Positions 45,221 through 53,732 of a stretch of 64,000 nucleotides of DNA are shown one piece after another; within the stretch, counting starts at the first letter, position 1, and every line of letters begins with the position of its first letter. The DNA comes from Pseudonocardiales bacterium (lineage in GTDB: Bacteria > Actinomycetota > Actinomycetes > Mycobacteriales > Pseudonocardiaceae). The position numbers and the translations under genes were made by a program. The notes beneath the pieces were generated by a model. The model saw only the letters and a program-made list of their open reading frames with translations, searched no databases and was not told the DNA's origin. Where the stretch lies: positions 1 through 64,000 of the forward strand of contig JAFATA010000020.1 of the NCBI GenBank assembly GCA_019244165.1. Reading direction: 5' to 3'.

Positions 45221-45330
45221 TCGAGCAGTATCCGCGGAGGGAGTGGATCGTCCGGACCGAGGTCCTCGGCCCGGCGCGCTCAAGCTCCAGCCGACCACGC
45301 TGCCGGAACGGCTGGACACGGCCTAGCCCG

Positions 45331-45359
45331 GCGGTGTCGTCGGTGACCGACGACACCGC
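45331..45359. repeat. 29-bp palindrome
   Basis: GCGGTGTCGTCGGT, one central G, then ACCGACGACACCGC: 14-bp perfect arms. No gene start fits it closely. It could be an operator or the hairpin of a terminator for convergent transcription. The remaining stretch 45221-45558 has no supported gene. Confidence 0.5.
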
Positions 45360-45558
45360 GCCATGCAGATCCCCCTCGAACTGCTGGCGCGCCTGGCCGA
45401 TCAACGGCAGTGTCCGGACTGCGGGAGCACCCGGATCAATACAAGGGTGTCCGGGCTGGCGGCGGTAGGGGTCGTCGCGGTCAGTACGCCTTCGATCCTC
45501 ATCCCTACCAACCGATCAGGAAACTTCTCACCAACTGCGATCGGACACTCACGGTCTG

Positions 45559-45774
45559 CTACCCGCGCCGAGAGGGATTGGGTGGGGCTGTCCGCTGGGG
45601 GCGGGATCTGTCGAGAAGCATCCGCATCACCGCCATGGCGGCGCGGCGGCGCCAAGGGCGGGTTGACCAAATCGCCGGGAGGATGACACCGACGAGGAAC
45701 ACGAGGGTGACGATGGGCCAGGGATGCTCGGTGGCGAAGGCGGCAATCGGGTCGAGGGGCAAGGTGATAGTCAT
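45559..45774 (-). CDS. Small membrane protein
   Basis: A 71-residue protein with one membrane helix (PIVTLVFLVGVILPAIW) after an 18-residue start and a strongly basic tail (WRRRAAMAVMRMLLDRSRPQ). AGGAGAGCGCG precedes the ATG. Divergent from the NTPase gene. Not recognised. Confidence 0.55.
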   Translation of the reverse strand: MTITLPLDPIAAFATEHPWPIVTLVFLVGVILPAIWSTRPWRRRAAMAVMRMLLDRSRPQRTAPPNPSRRG

Positions 45775-45994
45775 CGCGCTCTCCTGTGAGTTTCCGACCT
45801 CGGCTGTTCGCCGGGTCCTGTGAGCACCGTGGCGAAGCGGGCCGGGTTCCGGCGACGACGGGAGTGAGCCACCGGACGTCCACTTACGGTGTGCGCGCTG
45901 GTCAGGAAGCCCGTCCGGCTCTTGGAAGGGCTACGCTTCCCGGAACCGGGCCGGAACCCTGCCGGCCCCGGTTGGCTCATGAGGTGGCTGGACG

Positions 45995-48001
45995 GTGGTG
46001 CAGTCTCGATCAGCCAGCAACTTGCCAGACCCGGATCGGATCACGAGTAGGCCGCAGCTGGCGACAGCGCTGCGGGCGGTGAAGGGTGACCGCAGCTACC
46101 ACCAGCTCCTGGAGGCCAGTGAGCAGCGGATCAAGCAAGCGCCACCTCGCCGAGCGGGTGCCGATGCAGGACGGGGCTTGGGACCTGAGCGGCTGACGAA
46201 GGGGTCGGTATCGGACTGGCTATCCGGTCGGAATTTGCCCAGCCGGAATAAGTTGTTCACCTTTCTGGCCGTGTGCGGTGTCCCTCCCGAGCAATGGCGC
46301 TCGTGGTGGGAGGCGGTGGGTCGAGCGCGGCGCGGTGGGCGGGGGCGAGCCATCTCGGATCACGACCCGCTGCTACTCGGGGTACACCCAGCCATCCACG
46401 CTGGGTCCAGCGGCGCAGACGATGGTGAAGAGTTGACCGTTCTGACTCCTTATGTCGTCCGGGATCACGATCAGAAGCTCCGCGCACGGCTGCGCGACGG
46501 CTGCGGTCACCTGATGGTGGTGCTCGTCGGCGGGTCATCGGCGGGCAAGACACGAGCCTGCGTCGAGGCAGTGCGCGAGGTGCTGGCGAGATGGCCGGTG
46601 GTTCATCCGGCCACCGCCGAAGAACTGCTGACTTTGCTCGATGACGGCACGGTGACAGGGACGGTGCTGTGGCTCAACGAAACCCAGCGCTACCTGCAAC
46701 CTCCCCATGGCCGCGACGTGGCCATCGCACTGCGGCGGGTGCTGAGCACCCCCGCTCGGACAGCTGAGGATCGGGTCGTGATCGTGGGCAGTATGTGGCT
46801 GGACCCGTACTGGCACACCTTCACCCGCCCGCCTCAGCCCGGCGAACCCGACACCTACGCCGAGGTTCGGGATCTGCTCATCCGCCCGGGGATGCGGATT
46901 CGCGTCGCAGACGATTTCAGCACCGCCACCGACGAGCAGCGCGCCGAACTGGACAGGCTCGCGAGCCAAGACCCACGGCTCGCCATGGCGGTTACTGCGG
47001 GCGGCGAGCAGTTGAGGATTACTCAAACGCTGGCCGGCGGACCCCTCCTGCTAGACCACTACAGAGACCTGGCCGGAACGCCAGCGCACGCGGTGCTGAC
47101 TGCTGCCATGGACGCCCACCGCATCGGCTACGAGTCCCCGTCACCCGCGACATTCCTGGAACAAGCGGTGCCCGGATATCTCACGCCCGAGCAGCGAGCC
47201 ACTGGCGCAGGACCCGGATGGCTCACCACAGCCCTGAAAGCTGCGGCTCAGCACATCCATGGTGTGCGTGCGCTGACCCCCATCCGTATCGACGAGACGA
47301 TCGATGAGGCGGACAGCTACGTGCTGCACGACTTCCTCGCCCAGCACGCCATCCATGACCGCCGTCGCGAACCACTCCCCGCCAGCCTGTGGGACGCCGC
47401 CACCAGGCGCGTCGAGGAGCTTGCCGACCTGCGCCGTATCGGCTACAACGCCACCATCCGCCGACTCGTGAACTACACCGTTTCGATCCACAGGATCTTG
47501 GCCGATGCCGGTGATTGGGGCGCGGCGGGGCTGTTGGCCGAGCTGTTGGCCGAGCGGGGCGCTGAGGCTGCGGTGATAGAGCTGCTGCGGGCGCGGGCCG
47601 ATGCCGGTGACTCGGAAGCGGCGGAGTCGCTGGCTGGGCTGTTGGCCGAGCGGGGCGATGAGGCTGCGGTGACCGAGCTGCGGGCGCGGGCCGATGCCGG
47701 TGATTGGAACGCGGCGTGGTGGCTGGCCGAGCTGCTGGCCGAGCGGGGAGACCGGGACGGCGCGGTGATGGAGCTGCGGGCGCGGGCCGATGCCGGTGAT
47801 TCGGTCGCGGCGTGGTGGCTGGCCGAGCTGCTGGCCGAGCGGGGCGATGTAGACAGCTTGCGGCGCGAGCTGTATGCAGGAAACACCCACCATGCCGCTG
47901 ACGCGTTGATCGGCCTCTACGCAGCCGGGAACTCACAGCGCCGGAAGGAGCTCAACTGCTTGGGGCTCACCGCAGCCGGCGACCCTGGGGCTGCGGGGTG
48001 A
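45995..48001 (+). CDS. HTH-NTPase with tandem alpha-helical repeats
   Basis: A 668-residue protein. The N-terminal region resembles the HTH head of actinomycete signalling ATPases (LTKGSVSDWLSGRNLPSRNK). A P-loop VVLVGGSSAGKTRACVEA lies at about residues 175-192. The C-terminal part has four near-identical units of 31-32 residues (ADAGDWGAAGLLAELLAERG and variants). The repeats are so alike in DNA that they probably arose recently. It resembles STAND-type sensors; a defence or developmental role is inference. GTG start after GAGGTGGCTGGACG. Confidence 0.7.
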   Translation: MVQSRSASNLPDPDRITSRPQLATALRAVKGDRSYHQLLEASEQRIKQAPPRRAGADAGRGLGPERLTKGSVSDWLSGRNLPSRNKLFTFLAVCGVPPEQWRSWWEAVGRARRGGRGRAISDHDPLLLGVHPAIHAGSSGADDGEELTVLTPYVVRDHDQKLRARLRDGCGHLMVVLVGGSSAGKTRACVEAVREVLARWPVVHPATAEELLTLLDDGTVTGTVLWLNETQRYLQPPHGRDVAIALRRVLSTPARTAEDRVVIVGSMWLDPYWHTFTRPPQPGEPDTYAEVRDLLIRPGMRIRVADDFSTATDEQRAELDRLASQDPRLAMAVTAGGEQLRITQTLAGGPLLLDHYRDLAGTPAHAVLTAAMDAHRIGYESPSPATFLEQAVPGYLTPEQRATGAGPGWLTTALKAAAQHIHGVRALTPIRIDETIDEADSYVLHDFLAQHAIHDRRREPLPASLWDAATRRVEELADLRRIGYNATIRRLVNYTVSIHRILADAGDWGAAGLLAELLAERGAEAAVIELLRARADAGDSEAAESLAGLLAERGDEAAVTELRARADAGDWNAAWWLAELLAERGDRDGAVMELRARADAGDSVAAWWLAELLAERGDVDSLRRELYAGNTHHAADALIGLYAAGNSQRRKELNCLGLTAAGDPGAAG

Positions 48002-48145
48002 CTTCTGAGTTGCATCGCCTCTTTCGCTTCTGGTGCGGATTTGGGAGCGGTCTTCGCCGTAGGTGACATCGCGCACCCAGTGCAGGCGGTTCTCCACGCA
48101 CCACGCCAGGTCCGTGTCCTGTCCACCCACCGCCTGCGCCATCGT
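48002..48145 (-). pseudogene. ISAs1-type transposase C-terminal remnant
   Basis: The reading CVENRLHWVRDVTYGEDRSQ on the minus strand is the hallmark of the C-terminal region of ISAs1/H-repeat transposases. Everything upstream is missing and the end is scrambled. It abuts the truncated Scr1-type pseudogene, so this insertion probably caused that truncation. Confidence 0.6.
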
Positions 48146-48182
48146 TACCTCGTTTCCTTCGTTCCGTGTCGCTGTAGCCCAA

Positions 48183-48489
48183 TTACCTGCAATTTCCAGT
48201 AGCCTCCGACCGCGCGGCATCGTGGGACATGTTGAGGTTCAATGATGGTGTCGCGAGTTCTAGCAGTCGGTTTCGTTCTTGGCCTGTGGCCTCATACATC
48301 ACCAGCAATGCTGAGACGTCTTCACTGGTGATGGTGCCTCCACCGTTTTCGATGCGGTTCAGTGTGCTAGCTGACCACCCTAACTGGTGGGCAACTTTTT
48401 GTGTGCTCAAACTAGTTTTATTTCGTAGTTCTCGTAATTCAGCTCCTAGTCCACGAGCATGTACGGTCGCTGGACGTTTAGGCGTGTCC
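48183..48489 (-). pseudogene. Truncated Scr1-type XRE gene with lost start codon
   Basis: The product would read PKRPATVHARGLGAELRELR and LSTQKVAHQLGWSASTLNRI, almost the same as the intact gene at 51311. The start ATG has become ACG, and only about the first 80 residues remain before transposase remnant sequence. It is divergent from the RxFALC gene at 48706. Confidence 0.7.
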
Positions 48490-48705
48490 GCCCTATCCTC
48501 CTCGATGAGATAGCAAGCCTAAAGCATCGAATCCAGCCCCCTGCCACCCGACTGACCTATACCCCATTGTTATGTTGCAGAAATATGAGAATTTTTCTTC
48601 AACAAATGATGCGTTCATGAAATAGTGAAATCTGGGCGTGTGAGCAAAAGACTCGGTGTCGCGCATAGTGCTTGACTGAGAAAACCATTGAGAGGCAACG
48701 CATTC

Positions 48706-49032
48706 ATGAACGCAGAGCACGACAGTCACGACGCTGCGTCTGTCAGCAGCAGTGAAGAATTCATCCAATTACTGACAAAATACGTCACCTATGCGGCGCC
48801 TCACCTGTTCGCCCTTTTTCAAGATCCTTTTAGAGAGGGCAACGAGGGCTGGGTATTTGCTTGGGGCGCTGCCTTCGATGACAGCGCTGTACTCTTTAGC
48901 CCCGAAGGAAAATTCACCGGAACATTCAGCTCCGCTGACACTGCACTAAAATTATTCTCCCACACCCAAAACCTTTGTCTTATTTGGGCAGACCCCGCAT
49001 TATGCGACCAGCCGGCGGCTATTACGGCCTAG
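48706..49032 (+). CDS. RxFALC-type small protein, copy 1
   Basis: A 108-residue protein. Pattern: FIQLLTKYVTYAAPHLFALF, WVFAWGAAFDDSAVLFSPEG, GTFSSADTALKLFSHTQNLC, LIWADP. It matches 50765-51097 and the C-terminal third of 10811-11506. ATG at 48706 is chosen for GAGAGG upstream, as in copy 2. It is divergent from the broken Scr1-type gene. Family function unknown; constant pairing with Scr1-type genes suggests a partner. Confidence 0.6.
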   Translation: MNAEHDSHDAASVSSSEEFIQLLTKYVTYAAPHLFALFQDPFREGNEGWVFAWGAAFDDSAVLFSPEGKFTGTFSSADTALKLFSHTQNLCLIWADPALCDQPAAITA

Positions 49033-49411
49033 ACTCGACAACCCTTAACTCCAAGATGCGGGATGGTTTCACGTATGAAAGCCTCAGCGCCTCACCCTGG
49101 GACTCTCGCGAGGGCTCCACATCAGGCCCGATCAAGGGGCAGGTACGACATGCCCTATTCGCAAACTAACATATGAGTCCCCTGCCTCGACCGGGTAACG
49201 CACTGGCGGGTTGACTTCAAGCAGTGTCAGGACTCCCTGTCCAGCGGTGCAGCCGTACATCGCCGGTGGCTGGAAGGACGTACGATGTGCGACTTAACAA
49301 GCTAATGAATGACACCTTCAGTCTTCTCGACGCACGCCATGCTGACGGAACAGCTGTATGACGCTGCACAGGCTGACATCGAACTTTTTAATGTGATGTG
49401 GGGTGGAGCCC
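49033..49411. other. Intergenic debris
   Basis: No gene or clear repeat recognised. Base composition resembles the surrounding remnants. Confidence 0.3.
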
Positions 49412-49670
49412 ATGAATGTAGATTACGACAACTGCGACCTGGTATCTGTCGGTAACGGTGAAAATTCACCTAATTGCTGACACAATACGTCACCTATGCC
49501 GCACTCCGCATGTTCACCTTTTGCCAAGATCTTTTTAGCGAGGGCGGCGAGGGCTGGATATTTGCCTGGGATGTGGCCTTTGATTACAGTGCTGCGCTAT
49601 TTAATCCCAGCGGGAAAATCACCGGAACACTCTCCCGCGCCTAAAGCATTTATCTTATTTGGTAGACCCA
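49412..49670 (+). pseudogene. Degenerate RxFALC copy 3
   Basis: MNVDYDNCDLVSVGNGEN agrees with copy 2, then frameshifts break the reading. DNA corresponding to VTYAAPRLFAL, FAWGAAFDDS and GTFTSAN is still visible to about 49640. A MITE follows directly. Confidence 0.6.
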
Positions 49671-49674
49671 TAAT

Positions 49675-49775
49675 GAGGCTTATTCAAAACCCCTTACATG
49701 ATCAGCTCTTAGGTGCCCTGACCTGCACTGACATCCCTCGCAACCTTGATCAAAAATTGGTTTTGAATAAGCCTC
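49675..49775. mobile_element. MITE-like element 1 (101 bp)
   Basis: Perfect 17-bp terminal inverted repeats, GAGGCTTATTCAAAACC at the left and its complement at the right, flanked by a 3-bp target duplication AAT (49672-49674 and 49776-49778). No coding capacity. It shares the outer terminal bases GAGGCTTATTCA with element 2 at 59610. Confidence 0.75.
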
Positions 49776-49882
49776 AATGTGCCACCTGTCCGAGAACTCA
49801 GTAGCCGTGGTCGGGTGCATCCAAAACTATAGCGAGATCACAACACGGGAATAGCCACCGCGTATTGCGCTGTGTGTTTCTG

Positions 49883-50278
49883 TTAGAGTGCTAAGCGGGC
49901 GCGGGTGGCGTCGTGGCGATCACCCAGGTACTTCTCTTGTTCGGTGATCTTGCGTCGGTACCAGTCACGTGCGGCCTGACAAGACATGCTGAGAGCCTTG
50001 CCGATTGTGTTCCATGAGGCTCCTTCTTCCCGTGCCTTTTGGATGACGATCCAGCGGCGTCCCATGAGCAGATCCACGAGGCGACGGTTGGCTTCAAGAG
50101 CTTGCAGCGCTGTGACTTCTGGCAAGTCATCTAATGCCTGGATGGCGATCTGGTGGTCGGTGTCCTGAGCGCCAGATTTGTTGATCACTGTTTGCCATGT
50201 GCTGCGCTGACTTTGCAGACTCCATACCTGGTGTAGTTCTTGTTCGTCGCCGGTGGTGAGTATTTGGTTAATGTCCAT
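49883..50278 (-). CDS. HTH-domain small protein
   Basis: A 131-residue protein. The C-terminal half reads EEGASWNTIGKALSMSCQAA, then RDWYRRKITEQEK, a sigma-like HTH seen in many short actinomycete proteins. The N-terminal half is helical with no known match. Function is unknown beyond likely DNA binding. Confidence 0.65.
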   Translation of the reverse strand: MDINQILTTGDEQELHQVWSLQSQRSTWQTVINKSGAQDTDHQIAIQALDDLPEVTALQALEANRRLVDLLMGRRWIVIQKAREEGASWNTIGKALSMSCQAARDWYRRKITEQEKYLGDRHDATRARLAL

Positions 50279-50313
50279 GATGTTTCTCTTGCTTACATCA
50301 AAAAGTGTGTGAC

Positions 50314-50397
50314 TTATTTCATGGCAGAGTGATCGTGGATGGTGGAAAGTGTGGTGAGTGTAGTCTCGTTGGCGTCGGGTGTAGGGCCTTTGTGTAT
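50314..50397 (-). pseudogene. Tyrosine integrase C-terminal remnant
   Basis: IHKGPTPDANETTLTTLSTI resembles the end of the element A integrase (YLHTLPKADETALTALSTI). All catalytic parts are missing. It indicates that another integrated element once lay here. Confidence 0.5.
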
Positions 50398-50507
50398 GCT
50401 GTGGTTGTGTGGCACTGGTTTCACTCCGGTCGGGGCTGGCGCCAAATATTTTCGGCTATCTAAAAACCCTTCAGGCGAGGAACGATCACGCAGATGCCGT
50501 GAGCGAA

Positions 50508-50775
50508 TCATGCGTTCTCCGTGGTGATCTTCACGCCTGCCGCGTTCTGGCTATCTCGACCGACGCTTTGGGAAAGTGTGACTGTTCTGATCTCTTTATT
50601 GATCATGATGGTGAGGGTATAGCCCAGTCGCTTAAGTTGGGTGATGAAGCTGTCGCGGAGGACGACATCTGGGTCGGTGATGGCTTCAGTCTTGTTGTCT
50701 TCGGTGCCATCGGTTTGGGAGATATCGAAGACGGTGACCATGCGGAAGTTATCCCGACTGTGTTCTAGCAGGTCA
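50508..50775 (-). pseudogene. Fragment resembling ArdC-like antirestriction proteins
   Basis: The reading FRMVTVFDISQTDGTEDN, then DSFITQLKRLGYTLT, is like the VFDxSQTDG region of actinomycete ArdC-like proteins of mobile elements. It has no start of its own and adjoins the RxFALC gene. I judge it a remnant; the family call rests on that motif only. Confidence 0.4.
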
Positions 50776-51097
50776 AGGCTGATTTTTCGGACTGGTGGAA
50801 CATTGCGGGGTCTACCCAGATAAGACAAAGTTTTTGGGTGCGGGAAAATAGATCTAGTGCGCTGTTGGCAGAGGTGAATGTTCCGATGATTTTTCCGTTG
50901 GGGTTAAATAGCACGGAACTGTCGTCGAAGGCGGCACCCCAGGCAAATATCCAGCTCTCGTTGTCCCCTCCAGAAGGGATTTGACAAAGGGCGAACAGGC
51001 GGGGTGCTGCATAGGTGACGTATTGTGTCAGTAATTGGGTAAATGTTTCACCGTTGCTGACAGATGCCAGGTCGCAGTTATCGTGATCTACATTCAT
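50765..51097 (-). CDS. RxFALC-type small protein, copy 2
   Basis: A 110-residue protein: FTQLLTQYVTYAAPRLFALC, WIFAWGAAFDDSSVLFNPNG, GTFTSANSALDLFSRTQKLC, LIWVDP. ATG with GAGAGGAAG upstream. Divergent from the intact Scr1-type gene at 51311. The intergenic DNA is closely similar to that between the broken pair at 48490-48705, in inverted orientation. Confidence 0.6.
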   Translation of the reverse strand: MNVDHDNCDLASVSNGETFTQLLTQYVTYAAPRLFALCQIPSGGDNESWIFAWGAAFDDSSVLFNPNGKIIGTFTSANSALDLFSRTQKLCLIWVDPAMFHQSEKSALTC

Positions 51098-51310
51098 GGA
51101 TGTACTTCCTCTCAATCGGCCAAGAGCTATACGTGGCACTGGACCCTTCCCCGCATAACTCATATCTCACTATTTCTGAAACATATCATGCATCGCAGAG
51201 AAATTTCCATATTTCTGCAACATAACAATGGAGTGTAGGCCAATCGGGTGGTAGGGGGCTGGATTCGATGCTTTAGGCTTGCTATCTAGCCAGGGAGGAG
51301 ATGGGCGGAT
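51098..51310. promoter_or_regulatory. Shared divergent promoter of RxFALC and Scr1-type genes
   Basis: Two CAGAAATA words (in GTTGCAGAAATAT and GTTTCAGAAATAG on the minus strand) recur both here and at 48490-48705. Conservation of the whole stretch between the two loci implies a regulated divergent promoter, probably bound by the XRE protein. Confidence 0.5.
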
Positions 51311-52156
51311 ATGCCTAAACGTCCAGCGACCGTACGTGCCCGTGGACTAGGAGCTGAATTACGAGAACTACGCAATAAAACTGGTTTAAGCACACAGAAA
51401 GTGGCCCAACAGTTGGGGTGGTCAGCTAGCACACTAAACCGCATCGAAAACGGCGGACGCGCCATTACCAGCGAAGACGTCTCAGCGTTGCTAGTGCTGT
51501 ATGAGATCACAGGACAAGAACGAGAGCGACTGCTAGAGCTCGCTCGCGAAGCCGATCAACCCGGCTGGTGGGAAAGAGCCTCTTCCGCATTACCCCCACG
51601 GCTGACCGCATTGATCGGCTTCGAATCCGAAGCCATTCGCATCACAGATGTGAGCCTCGCACTGGTCCCTGGCCTATTACAGATACCGGAATACACTCGC
51701 GCATTGCTGACCGGTTTTGGTGCGCCAAAATCAGAACTCGAGACACTGGTCGTGGCTCGATTAGGTCGCCAAGCACTTCTCAGCAAACCTAACCCCCCGG
51801 AGTTTTTGGCGATCCTCGATGAAGCTGTGCTCAGGAGACCAATCGGTGGGCGACACGTCATGGCAGCACAACTGCGACATATCATCACCGCCAGTCAACG
51901 ATCAAATGTCACTGTGCAAGTTATTCCCCTTGACCGCGGCGAACACGCAGGACTCAACGGGTCATACCTTCTGCTGGAATTCAGCAAGGCACGCACATTA
52001 GTTCACCTAGAGCACAGACGCTCCGGAATTTTTGTTGACGAGCCAGACGATGTAGACCCCTTCCGTGAAATAACAGAAACCCTCCGAGGAACAGCGCTAG
52101 ACCCTGCCCAATCAACCGCATTCATTACTTCCATCGCACATGAATATGAGAGGTAA
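51311..52156 (+). CDS. Scr1-type XRE regulator (region D)
   Basis: A 281-residue protein with XRE HTH (LSTQKVAQQLGWSASTLNRI), DUF5753 markers LALVPGLLQIPEYTRALLTG and VIPLDRGEHAGLNGSYLLLE. GGAGG precedes the ATG. It is followed after 8 bp by a DUF397 gene. Confidence 0.9.
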   Translation: MPKRPATVRARGLGAELRELRNKTGLSTQKVAQQLGWSASTLNRIENGGRAITSEDVSALLVLYEITGQERERLLELAREADQPGWWERASSALPPRLTALIGFESEAIRITDVSLALVPGLLQIPEYTRALLTGFGAPKSELETLVVARLGRQALLSKPNPPEFLAILDEAVLRRPIGGRHVMAAQLRHIITASQRSNVTVQVIPLDRGEHAGLNGSYLLLEFSKARTLVHLEHRRSGIFVDEPDDVDPFREITETLRGTALDPAQSTAFITSIAHEYER

Positions 52157-52164
52157 ACTGGGGT

Positions 52165-52362
52165 ATGGACTTGTCTAATGTCCAGTGGCGCAAATCCAGT
52201 CGCAGCGGATATGAAAGTAACTGCATCGACGTCGCTGCCGCGATCGACCGTATCTTCATTCGTGACAGCAAAGCTCCCCCTGGACCCATAATTTCCTGTA
52301 ATCACGCCGGATGGATGATATTCCTTGGTGCTGTAAAAAACGGTGACTTCGATCTCCACTAG
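52165..52362 (+). CDS. DUF397 partner protein (region D)
   Basis: A 65-residue protein: VQWRKSSRSGYESNCIDVAA, FIRDSKAPPG and a C-terminal FLGAVKNGDFD. Unlike the other two pairs there is a short gap rather than an overlap with the XRE gene. Confidence 0.9.
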   Translation: MDLSNVQWRKSSRSGYESNCIDVAAAIDRIFIRDSKAPPGPIISCNHAGWMIFLGAVKNGDFDLH

Positions 52363-52718
52363 TTCGCTCCTGCTTGCAAGTGGACCTACCGCCATCCTGA
52401 CGACGCCGATACCGCCGATGACACCAATAAGAATTTCTTGCAAACCACCGATGAAAAACACCACGGCAACGCCAATATCGTGGCGGAACTATTAGTCGCT
52501 CATAACTACAGCCACAACCCCACCTTGGGCGGATGTCTTTCCCAACGAACCCCGCACAAGGCAATACTAGCTTGATCGGTAACCGTGTAACTCCATATAA
52601 ACCCTCTGCGCTGGCCGGGAGTAAGACAAAACCCCGGACAGCGCAACGCATCATCAACTGCAACCAAAAACCCTACCCATCTAGACCAAAAACCCTACCT
52701 ATCTAGAGGAGATCAATC
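52363..52718. other. Intergenic with possible coding remnant
   Basis: The plus strand can be read as a start-less fragment (TTDEKHHGNANIVAELLVAH, NYSHNPTLGGCLSQRTPH) ending near 52575, possibly the tail of a truncated gene. ACAAAAACCCTACC-type words are repeated near 52660-52710. Confidence 0.3.
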
Positions 52719-52955
52719 ATGGAAAAAAGAAGACCGTCTACCCCTCTTAAGACCGTTTTCTACGACCGGGCAGACAACTTTTAGGCTCGCGCGCCCCCCG
52801 CACTCCAGGCGGCGCGCACCCAACAGGCTATGGACGACCTGTACTCGATCATCTGCGGAGAGTTCCTAGAAACCGAACCACCCAGCGAAGGAATTGATAA
52901 ATACGGACGACCGATACAGCAATTCGACAAGAAGGAGAAAGGCTATATGGCTTAA
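52719..52955 (+). pseudogene. Small gene with in-frame TAG
   Basis: A strong GAGGAG ribosome site precedes ATG at 52719. The frame reads MEKRRPSTPLKTVFYDRADN F, then TAG (52782-52784), then stays open (LQAARTQQAMDDLYSIICGE, KYGRPIQQFDKKEKGYMA) to TAA at 52953. Nonsense mutation is the simplest reading; readthrough cannot be excluded. Confidence 0.45.
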
Positions 52956-53189
52956 CGGCACTTTTTCGCCTGAATTAACAGAAATTACAGGAGAATCCAG
53001 GAAAGAGGGCAAAAAGCGAAAAACGCTAACGGTCAAGGGCTGCATCACGACTCGACCGCATCCGGCGCGGATATGGGGACTGCCGCATCGCGGCTACTAG
53101 GGAACGGGTAACATCAACCCGCTTAGCGCGCTATGGCCGTAGAGGCTTACCATATCTCCGGTTCCGCCGGTCGTGGGTTACTTGGGCGG

Positions 53190-53233
53190 CTCATAACCTA
53201 TAGATCACAGGTTCGAATCCTGCTCCCGGCTAC
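53190..53233 (+). repeat. Orphan tRNA-Met/Ile(CAT) 3' half
   Basis: CTCATAA (anticodon loop with CAT), CCTAT, AGATC, ACAGGTTCGAATCCTG and CTCCCGGC match the 3' half of a CAT-anticodon tRNA. No matching 5' half precedes it. It marks the left side of the nuclease cassette region as a former attachment site. Confidence 0.55.
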
Positions 53234-53250
53234 CGGGGTGGAGCAGGTCG

Positions 53251-53282
53251 GAGGCCGGATTCCCTGGTGGGAATCCGGCCTC
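53251..53282 (-). terminator. Hairpin downstream of membrane-protein gene R1
   Basis: GAGGCCGGATTCC and GGAATCCGGCCTC form a perfect 13-bp stem with a 6-base loop, 20 bp past the stop of the minus-strand gene. No U-run follows. The same hairpin, one base shorter, lies at 55593-55624. Confidence 0.55.
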
Positions 53283-53302
53283 TTGGTGGTCGCCGGACGC
53301 TT

Positions 53303-53515
53303 TTACCTTGACAGTGCGTTGACGAGCAGATTCCGTAGATCATCGGGTAAAAGAATCCAGATCATCGACAGCAACGCCATACCGTAGCGCACACCAAGCA
53401 TGGCGTACGCCCATCGACGAGACAGGCTAGTCTCGCTATCCTCGGGTTCCTGCCCTTTCCGCTCGGGGTGCACGTCACTGCTATCGGGTTTCCCCGTCTC
53501 GTCGTCGAAAATCAT
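53303..53515 (-). CDS. Small single-span membrane protein, copy R1
   Basis: Seventy residues from MIFDDETGKPDSSD. An acidic, Ser-rich cytoplasmic half is followed by a membrane helix (YAMLGVRYGMALLSMIWILL) and a short tail PDDLRNLLVNALSR. The start is placed here because R1/R2 differences upstream are mostly amino-acid changing. An ATG at 53584 would give 93 residues. It lies just downstream of the variable hairpin, in its transcript if the promoter is near 53800. Family unknown. Confidence 0.5.
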   Translation of the reverse strand: MIFDDETGKPDSSDVHPERKGQEPEDSETSLSRRWAYAMLGVRYGMALLSMIWILLPDDLRNLLVNALSR

Positions 53516-53644
53516 GAACACATACGCCTCGCTCCTGGCCTCCTGGCCAAAAATGGGATATACTTGGTCAATGGATCGGAGCATCACTTCAGCGCATTTG
53601 ACGCGCTTGATCGCTCTGTGCAAGGCCGACACTGCGCAATTGCG

Positions 53645-53732
53645 GGCCGGGGGCCACCAACCGCGACTAGGCTGCGTCAGTAACCCCGCTAAAAAGCGCT
53701 CGCAGCCTAGTCGCGGTTGGTGGCCCCCGGCC
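53645..53732 (-). ncRNA. Large hairpin R1 with variable outer arms
   Basis: Arms 53645-53676 and 53701-53732 pair perfectly over 32 bp around a 24-base loop. The inner 13 bp (CGACTAGGCTGCG) and loop bases TCAGTAA are shared with the R2 hairpin, while the outer 19 bp are unrelated to it. The loop itself can form CGCT-AAAA-AGCG. It sits about 130 bp upstream of the membrane-protein start on the minus strand. Whether the active form is RNA or DNA is unknown. Confidence 0.6.
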
